DNA from: MVRV01 sp964646755
GTDB taxonomy: Bacteria; Desulfobacterota; Syntrophia; Syntrophales; Smithellaceae
Assembly (NCBI GenBank): GCA_964646755.1
Contig: CAZYIE010000053.1
Coordinates: 1 to 18,728, forward strand
Direction of reading: 5' to 3'
DNA length: 18,728 bases
The position numbers and the translations under genes were made by a program. Numbering within the stretch: the stretch's first letter is position 1; every line of letters begins with the position of its first letter. Under the pieces are notes generated by a model. It worked only from the letters and a program-made list of their open reading frames with translations, had not been told where the DNA came from and searched no databases. Positions 14,325 to 18,728 of the stretch are shown here, piece by piece.

Positions 14325-14490
14325 CGTCTTTACTCCTAATCTTATTATTTACCCTGACGGATTACATCATAAAAGCAATCTCTATGCCGTTAAATAATAT
14401 GCAGCATTGTCGGACATTTGCAAGATTTATTTATCTGTAGGGAAGTTCCTGCTGCCAACTTTATGGGCGGTGATGCCAACTTAATTGGCA
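14325..14490 (-). promoter_or_regulatory. tandem-palindrome promoter module, copy 2
   Basis: Palindromes lie at 14474-14490 (TGCCAACTTAATTGGCA) and 14453-14469, 21 bases apart. On the minus strand 29 bases, including AT-rich AGATAAATAAAT, lead to TTGCAA (14423-14418), then 18 bases, then TATTAT (14399-14394). The start site is near 14387 with a leader of about 63 bases. The whole stretch to the ribosome binding site matches copy 3 closely, including GGCATAGAGATTGCT and GGTAAATAATAAGATTAG in the leader. Confidence 0.75.
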
Positions 14491-14501
14491 GTAAATTGTT
14501 C

Positions 14502-14527
14502 TCGCTGATTTGTGATTGCAACAGCGA
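14502..14527 (-). terminator. weak hairpin after the acetoacetate-decarboxylase-like gene
   Basis: A TCGCTG/CAGCGA stem (14502-14507 with 14522-14527) with a 14-base loop lies between the stop at 14613 and promoter module 2. On the minus strand it is followed only by GAACAATTT, so termination is uncertain. Confidence 0.25.
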
Positions 14528-14612
14528 ATGTCGTGCAAATAAATGGACGTTCCTATTTATAAACATTCAACGAATAGCGGTAGACAATTCAAAGGCAGAG
14601 CCCTTACTCTTA

Positions 14613-15269
14613 CTATTTCTTAAGAAGCAGTATTTTCTCCGCTTCAGGAAATTCAATGGTAAAGTCAGAAATTGCTGTTACGACGAGAGGTTTAACGGAA
14701 CATATATCAGGAAAATATTTTTCATTACACGAGATTGATTTCAGCAAAGCCAGCTTTGCCGTACCGGTGCCGTTGAATTCAGTGAAATAGATCGTATCAT
14801 CCTCAAGCTTCTGCACAATAGCGTGAGAGATATATTTTGTATTGACCCTGAAGGGGATATATCGTTTTTTTAATGTTACGTCATAAAATACTGTACCATC
14901 TTTTTTGACAATTATGCGTTCTTTGTTGCCCCCCAGCGGTATCATCTCAAAATCTGCATGCTCTTTGGGTATCCCCCAGTTCCTTCTTCCGTTTTCAACG
15001 CTTTCCATTGTCGAGACGTAAATTTTAGTTATAGAATAATATTTTTTTCGCAGAAAATTAAATTCGCCGGGAATAAAAAGAAGTTCTTTATACGGGCCGG
15101 CGTCCGATTCCTCGTAGTCAACAAGCATAACAGTTCCCAAGCCACTGAAAGGCTCCTCAGTCAGGTTGCTTTTAAAATACGGATCGTTTTCAAATCTGCT
15201 TGGGAAATTATATAGAAAAATATATCCTCTTCCCTTTAGTTTCCATGGCGCCGGATAAACAGCTGTCAT
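14613..15269 (-). CDS. acetoacetate decarboxylase family protein (218 aa)
   Basis: The protein carries the ADC-like block: PGPYKELLFIPG-like GPYKELLFIPGEF (58-70), YSITKIYVSTMESVENGRR and NWGIPKEHADFEM (97-109). K102 in GIPKE sits where the Schiff-base lysine of acetoacetate decarboxylase (in its YPKK/FPKK motif) is found; the neighbouring lysine that tunes it is Glu103 here. Family members decarboxylate acetoacetate or act on other keto acids by Schiff-base chemistry, so the exact reaction is open. There is no signal peptide. An AAGGA box is nine bases from the ATG. It lies 103 bases after the 6-Cys exported gene on the same strand and may belong to the operon of module 3 by read-through. 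Confidence 0.75.
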   Translation of the reverse strand: MTAVYPAPWKLKGRGYIFLYNFPSRFENDPYFKSNLTEEPFSGLGTVMLVDYEESDAGPYKELLFIPGEFNFLRKKYYSITKIYVSTMESVENGRRNWGIPKEHADFEMIPLGGNKERIIVKKDGTVFYDVTLKKRYIPFRVNTKYISHAIVQKLEDDTIYFTEFNGTGTAKLALLKSISCNEKYFPDICSVKPLVVTAISDFTIEFPEAEKILLLKK

Positions 15270-15372
15270 TAGGCATATCCTTTAGTTTTTATAGATAAAT
15301 ATACAGGAGAATGATCATCCCTCCAAGCATAAGCAAATAAAGGGACTATTGTCCCCGATAAATTTGTGGCCG

Positions 15373-15831
15373 TTATTGCGGGCAGAAGCCCCATACATTA
15401 TTCCCTTTTTTGGGGCAGATCTTCAGCCTGATCTCCTGCGTCGAGCAGGGGCTGTCCGGGAATGGGAACCACCCGTCCCAGTCGGTTCCATCACATCTCC
15501 GTGACTGGAGGACCTGTGGTCTCGGTGGATTACCGGGACCGGTATAACCACCCGGATAATACATACAGTAGCCCTTGACGTAAAAGAGGGGGGTTTTCCC
15601 GTTGTTGCTCGATGTCCAAGTATAACTCTGTCCCGATTGGAGAGTAACCGTGTAGTTTTTCTGATCTGTATCAAAAAAACTCACTGTGCAAGAGCCAAAC
15701 AGCTTCCCTTCGGGATAGTCGTATGAGGAATGCTGTACCGTCCAATTAAAAGCCGAGGCCGGAGCGACGAAAAGAATTAAACAGAGCGACACGGCGCAGA
15801 GCAGGTAAATTCTTCGAGTTGACAAGATCAT
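15373..15831 (-). CDS. small exported 6-cysteine protein (152 aa)
   Basis: A signal peptide (1-27, MILSTRRIYLLCAVSLCLILF, cut at ASA-F) precedes a mature domain with six cysteines (48, 89, 113, 129, 139, 150). It is rich in aromatic residues, Gly and Pro (CMYYPGGYTGPGNPPRPQ, DGTDWDGWFPFPDSPC), with beta-type alternation early (NYTVTLQSGQSYTWTSSN). I recognise no family. The frame extends to a Met at 15861 that overlaps the previous stop codon, but the Met at 15831 has AAGGA seven bases upstream and puts the basic residues at the head of a normal signal peptide, so I choose it. It directly follows the gene at 15858-16232 and shares promoter module 3. Confidence 0.78.
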   Translation of the reverse strand: MILSTRRIYLLCAVSLCLILFVAPASAFNWTVQHSSYDYPEGKLFGSCTVSFFDTDQKNYTVTLQSGQSYTWTSSNNGKTPLFYVKGYCMYYPGGYTGPGNPPRPQVLQSRRCDGTDWDGWFPFPDSPCSTQEIRLKICPKKGNNVWGFCPQ

Positions 15832-15857
15832 ACTATTTTCCTTCCTTGTACTTGCCC

Positions 15858-16232
15858 TCACTTTTCAAAAATACTGATGGTTTCATCTTTATCGGCGTAA
15901 ACCTTGATAAGAAAGTTTCGCCACGGCATATAAGCACCGGGCGGCTGGTAAGTCTTTTTCAGGGTCAGCTTTTTTGTCTTGGGGTCCATGAGGCTGATGG
16001 TTATAATGCCGATTGAACCGAAAAAACTACTTTTTTCAACGGAGCAACCAGGACCGACTTCTATTATCCCATTGGGGTATCTCCACCCCATACCCCACAA
16101 CTCGGCAGAAACATGATAGGTGTTACTACTCGATCTGTTTTCTAAACTAAACCAACCGGCATAAGACGGCGATACGGAGATGGCTGTGCATACAAATGTT
16201 ATAACTGCTGCAAGCATGATATGTCTTTTCAT
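15858..16232 (-). CDS. small exported beta-rich protein with one mature cysteine (124 aa)
   Basis: A signal peptide (1-25, MKRHIMLAAVITFVCTAISV, cut at SYA-G) leaves about 99 residues. The pattern GWFSLENRSSSNTYHVSAEL, GIITISLMDPKTKKLTLKK and FLIKVYADKDETISIFE is beta-strand rich. Only one cysteine (C63, in VGPGCSVEK) remains in the mature part, unlike its neighbours. I recognise no family; its length equals that of the 8-Cys protein at 13950-14324 and both open with an Asn-containing strand, so distant kinship is possible. AAGGA is six bases before the ATG. It is the first gene after promoter module 3, and its leader is nearly the same as that of the 13950 gene. Confidence 0.78.
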   Translation of the reverse strand: MKRHIMLAAVITFVCTAISVSPSYAGWFSLENRSSSNTYHVSAELWGMGWRYPNGIIEVGPGCSVEKSSFFGSIGIITISLMDPKTKKLTLKKTYQPPGAYMPWRNFLIKVYADKDETISIFEK

Positions 16233-16396
16233 TGTCTTTCCTTCTAATCTTATTATTTACCTCGACGGATAAATGATAACAGCAATCTCTATGCCATCAG
16301 ATAATATGTAGCATTGGTGGACATTTGCTAGATTTATTTATCTATGGAAAGTCCGTACTGCCAACTTTGTGGGCAGGAGTGCCAACTCGTTTGGCA
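16233..16396 (-). promoter_or_regulatory. tandem-palindrome promoter module, copy 3
   Basis: Palindromes lie at 16380-16396 (TGCCAACTCGTTTGGCA) and 16359-16375, again 21 bases apart. On the minus strand 28 bases, including ATAGATAAATAAAT, lead to TAGCAA (16330-16325), 18 bases, then TATTAT (16306-16301). The start site is near 16294 with a leader of about 62 bases. The distal palindrome begins 11 bases from the terminator stem at 16408, so the module is insulated from the genes upstream. Confidence 0.75.
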
Positions 16397-16407
16397 GTGC
16401 AAATAAA

Positions 16408-16451
16408 GGTGACGGTTATATTTAAAATGAACCAATAATAGAACCGTCACC
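16408..16451 (-). terminator. intrinsic terminator of the SCP2/M24/Cys-rich run
   Basis: A perfect 10-bp stem, GGTGACGGTT (16408-16417) with AACCGTCACC (16442-16451), encloses a 24-base loop and is followed on the minus strand by TTTATTT. It lies 43 bases after the stop of the gene at 16495. On the plus strand it is followed by a T-rich tract as well, so it could work in both directions. Confidence 0.75.
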
Positions 16452-16494
16452 CTTTTCCTTTTTCGGGCGTTACCCCTTAGTATTGCATTTACAA

Positions 16495-16839
16495 TCACTT
16501 GTTATTGCCATGACTGTCTTTGCATCCCTCATAGTCGAAGAACGCGTCGCCAGGATTCGTCATACACGCTATACAACTTTCTGAACACTTATCGGGATAT
16601 GTGGAATTACAGCGACTTGCGGGGGCGCCAGCCCCACCAATGACATGGCATGATATTCCTTCAATAGTAACCTTTGTTTTAGTGCCTACAGTTACGTAAC
16701 CTACCGAGTGTCTCTTCCCACTTACTAAATCTTTTACCTGGCAATCGTATTTGCCATCCGGACAATCGGCTACTGCGATAGAAATCGAAAACACAAACAC
16801 GACTGACACAACAAACAGCAAAAGCAATGATCTTCTCAT
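16495..16839 (-). CDS. small exported 8-cysteine protein (114 aa)
   Basis: A signal peptide (1-24, MRRSLLLLFVVSVVFVFSIS, cut at AVA-D) leaves a mature domain of about 90 residues with eight cysteines (26, 33, 64, 77, 85, 89, 92, 106), including C-x3-C-x2-C in KCSESCIAC. The middle, HSVGYVTVGTKTKVTIEG, is beta-type. I recognise no family. The frame includes a Met two codons earlier, but the AAGGAGG box abuts that one directly and is correctly spaced for the Met at 16839. It lies 45 bases after the M24 gene and has no copy of the promoter module, so it is probably transcribed with M24 and SCP2 and ends at the terminator at 16408-16451. Confidence 0.75.
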   Translation of the reverse strand: MRRSLLLLFVVSVVFVFSISIAVADCPDGKYDCQVKDLVSGKRHSVGYVTVGTKTKVTIEGISCHVIGGAGAPASRCNSTYPDKCSESCIACMTNPGDAFFDYEGCKDSHGNNK

Positions 16840-16884
16840 TCCCATCCTCCTTAATTTAAGTATGGCAACGATCCCCTTTACCCT

Positions 16885-18108
16885 TTATGATATTTCTTCA
16901 ATACCGAGCGGATATTTCGATAAGACCTCGCAGCCGCCTTTGACAATCACCATGTCGTTTTCATAACGGAAGCCGATATTTTCTTCCGGTGCGGCATACT
17001 GCATCGCGCAGACGACCATTTCGTTTTCCGCATAGACGTGATCCTGATCCGTCCAGTAGGGAAGATCGGGATTAACGATGGAGCCGATCCGCCACTCATC
17101 GCCGAAAAGACCGATCCCGTGTTCGCAAGCCGGCTGGATAAAATCTCCGCAGCCGCGCGACTCGGCAAAATCCATCATCAGGGCGGCCAGCGTTCCGGGC
17201 GTTGTACCGGCGCGGTAATTATCAATCACTTTCTGAATAATCGCGACAAAATTATCGGCATGCCAGCGCTGCCGCTTTGTTGCCGGCCCGATCAGATAAT
17301 TGTGCGAGTGATCGCCCAGCGCCAGTTTAAACATCGCGTGAAAATCCAGCATCAGCGGTTCGCCCGCCCTGATCTCTTTAGTTGTGGGCGGCGTGCAGGC
17401 TCCTAATCCCGTGCGAAAGCCGCTGGATATTTCGTTTAAGCCCGCAAAATTCCATTCCGACACGCTGCCTGCTTTGCGCATGGCCAGCGCCGCGATGCCG
17501 GCAATCACTGTTTCCGTCATGCCCTTGTAACCGCCATTCTCCAGCGCGGCGCGTGCCGCCTTATGCCCTTCATCGACAATCAGCGAGGCGGTGCGGAAAC
17601 GTTCAATCGTGCCTTTGTCTTTGATCAGCGAAAGGGCATCAACGATATCGTGCGAGTTAATCCATTCAAAACCGGGCAATGCGTCTTTAAAATGGGTGTA
17701 TTCCCAATGGGAAAGATTTCCTTCGGCCGTGTAGGTGGAAATCCCGTCCTCGTAGCCCAGGTGTCCCTTTTGTATGCCGAGTTCGTCCTTGATATAATCA
17801 GTGATGGCGGAGACCTGATCCATGCCGCCCATCGGTCCATAGGCGCGGACATGATCGCTTTCCAGCCAGGTTTCGTCGCCCACGCGCAGCGCATCAACCA
17901 CAAATGTAAAAAAGGTGGGCTGTCCTTCAGCCGGAATGATCAGATAGCTTCTCCACGGGCAGAAGGTGTCCAGCACAAAACTCATCGTCCGGATGCGCGA
18001 ACCGAGATACACATCGATGCCCCGCTTCTGCATTTCAGCCTGTATCGCCTGGACGCGTGCCGGATTGTCTATAAAATATTTATCATTGGGGTCCAATATC
18101 CTGGTCAT
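16885..18108 (-). CDS. M24 (creatinase/aminopeptidase P-type) family protein
   Basis: This 407-aa protein has an N-terminal creatinase-type domain (to about 165) and a pita-bread catalytic domain. M24 metal ligands visible are D255 and D266 (LDFHAMFKLALGD), H330 (EHGIGLFGD) and E383 (FRYEND). The fourth ligand, normally Glu in an ENMVxxxEP-type motif, is missing: the equivalent segment is ENEMVVCAMQYAAP, with M369 at that place. Such loss occurs in relatives that are not di-metal peptidases, for example creatinase, so this may be a hydrolase of a C-N bond rather than an Xaa-Pro peptidase. GGGAG lies eight bases before the ATG, and the gene starts 19 bases after the SCP2 gene, so the two are an operon. 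Confidence 0.8.
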   Translation of the reverse strand: MTRILDPNDKYFIDNPARVQAIQAEMQKRGIDVYLGSRIRTMSFVLDTFCPWRSYLIIPAEGQPTFFTFVVDALRVGDETWLESDHVRAYGPMGGMDQVSAITDYIKDELGIQKGHLGYEDGISTYTAEGNLSHWEYTHFKDALPGFEWINSHDIVDALSLIKDKGTIERFRTASLIVDEGHKAARAALENGGYKGMTETVIAGIAALAMRKAGSVSEWNFAGLNEISSGFRTGLGACTPPTTKEIRAGEPLMLDFHAMFKLALGDHSHNYLIGPATKRQRWHADNFVAIIQKVIDNYRAGTTPGTLAALMMDFAESRGCGDFIQPACEHGIGLFGDEWRIGSIVNPDLPYWTDQDHVYAENEMVVCAMQYAAPEENIGFRYENDMVIVKGGCEVLSKYPLGIEEIS

Positions 18109-18127
18109 ATTTTTATCTCCCTTCAGT

Positions 18128-18529
18128 TCAATATTGAGTTGGTATCTTGGCCAGAACTTTATTCAGACGGTCTGATACGGCGGCAAGCTTCAGAGCCTTG
18201 GCCAGATTGCCCTTGAGTTTAAGCTTGCCGGTCATCAGGGCCTTTTGCGCGCCGAGTTCCGCGCGGGATATTTTGGCAAAAGTCTGATACTCGCCGATAA
18301 TGCGGAATTCCCCCTGGGGAGGCTCGCCTACCCCCGTTTCCACGCGGGTTACTTTCCCTTCTTTGCATTCCACAAAGAGAAACATTTCCGCACCGCCGGG
18401 ACAGTTTTTATAAATGTTGGACATTGATGTGGTGACATTGTTCATTTTGTCCGGCGTTAGTTCCGTCTGGAGTCTTTTGAGCGCTTCATCGCGCCAGGCC
18501 GGGCTTAAGTACGCGTGCAGATCTGACAT
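18128..18529 (-). CDS. SCP2 sterol-carrier-type lipid-binding protein (133 aa)
   Basis: This small protein has the SCP2 fold: helix-rich start (AWRDEALKRLQTEL), central strands (EMFLFVECKEGKVTRVETG, EFRIIGEYQTFAKI) and the closing LMTGKLKLKGNLAKALKL (about 98-115) that typifies the family. SCP2 domains bind fatty acids, acyl-CoA or other lipids in a hydrophobic tunnel, and in anaerobes often occur beside acyl-CoA metabolism genes. There is no signal peptide. AGGAGG sits seven bases before the ATG. It is first in the operon with the M24 gene. The ligand is unknown. Confidence 0.85.
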   Translation of the reverse strand: MSDLHAYLSPAWRDEALKRLQTELTPDKMNNVTTSMSNIYKNCPGGAEMFLFVECKEGKVTRVETGVGEPPQGEFRIIGEYQTFAKISRAELGAQKALMTGKLKLKGNLAKALKLAAVSDRLNKVLAKIPTQY

Positions 18530-18728
18530 GTTGATACCTCCTGCTTTGTATTATTTGGTGGGAATATCAGTAACAGTTACCTATTAATTGTCATGCCGTA
18601 CTTGAAGACTGTGTTGCACTAGAAAAATTTGCCGCTTAATGTCCTCCGCTGGCGGAGGTGTCACCCGGCATGCGCCAGGTTCTACTCCGTGACGGAGGTG
18701 GACAAAGTAGTGCCAAAATGCAACTTGT
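18530..18728. other. upstream region of the SCP2 operon with paired hairpins
   Basis: There is no gene in the visible part. Two similar hairpins occur, CCTCCGC-TG-GCGGAGG (18643-18658) and CTCCGT-G-ACGGAG (18685-18697), each followed by GTG. A GACTGTGTTGCAC at about 18608 recalls the ACTGTGTCGTAAT end of the element at 12806. This looks like part of an intergenic repeat cut by the window edge. I see no confident promoter. Confidence 0.4.

Noticed and set aside
10125..16396. TTGGCAC within the palindromes as sigma54 (-24/-12) promoters
   Set aside because: The -24-like TTGGCA is present but no GC falls at the required -12 spacing in any of the three copies, while a sigma70-like pair is correctly placed downstream in all three.
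17563..18216. A 217-aa plus-strand frame
   Set aside because: It is antisense to the M24 and SCP2 genes, which are complete, have ribosome binding sites and show family motifs.

Overview
The window looks like a chromosomal segment of a Gram-negative anaerobe, most likely a Desulfobacterota/Syntrophales-type deltaproteobacterium. This is an inference from gene content: a LivK-type binding protein, an Fe-S flavoenzyme of the 2,4-dienoyl-CoA reductase type, an SCP2 protein, an acetoacetate-decarboxylase-like protein, multi-PAS signalling, many signal peptides and GTCATGCCGG-type intergenic repeats. I saw no rRNA, tRNA, CRISPR array, integrase or intact transposase. All genes but one lie on the minus strand.

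Layout in + coordinates. (1) 1-847: N-terminal part of a PAS-domain sensor, cut by the window edge. (2) 1244-2455: the only plus-strand gene, a periplasmic branched-chain-amino-acid-type binding protein with no permease or ATPase genes beside it. (3) 2876-4194: a small membrane protein and an HD-domain hydrolase; a near-consensus sigma70 promoter fixes the hydrolase start. (4) 4271-8961: a co-directional housekeeping/metabolic run, read 8961 to 4271: dienoyl-CoA-reductase-like flavoenzyme, DNPH1/Rcl-like nucleotide N-glycosidase, U32 RlhA-type protein and a 77-aa unknown. (5) 9082-9939: an exported pentapeptide-repeat protein followed by an exported Cys-rich protein. (6) 10181-12695: two MFS transporters. 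(7) 12806-12965: an intergenic REP/MITE-like element. (8) 13053-16839: an island of small genes, mostly exported and Cys-rich, with an acetoacetate-decarboxylase-like gene inside it. (9) 16885-18529: an SCP2 protein followed by an M24 peptidase-family protein.

The main discovery is a promoter module present three times (about 10047-10162, 14325-14490 and 16233-16396). Each copy sits directly upstream of a gene for a small exported protein. Each has two tandem 17-bp palindromes of the form TGCCAA-N5-TTGGCA, exactly 21 bp (two helical turns) apart. These are followed 28-30 bp downstream by a sigma70-like -35/-10 pair. Copies 2 and 3 remain alike through the whole 5' leader up to the ribosome binding site, yet the proteins they drive are very different. 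I read this as one regulon of small, disulfide-rich exported proteins: module 1 drives pentapeptide protein + Cys-rich protein; module 2 drives 8-Cys protein + helical 6-Cys protein + membrane protein + zinc-ribbon protein, ending at a clear terminator; module 3 drives a one-Cys beta-rich protein + 6-Cys protein and possibly the acetoacetate-decarboxylase-like gene. The function of these proteins and the identity of the regulator cannot be told from this sequence.
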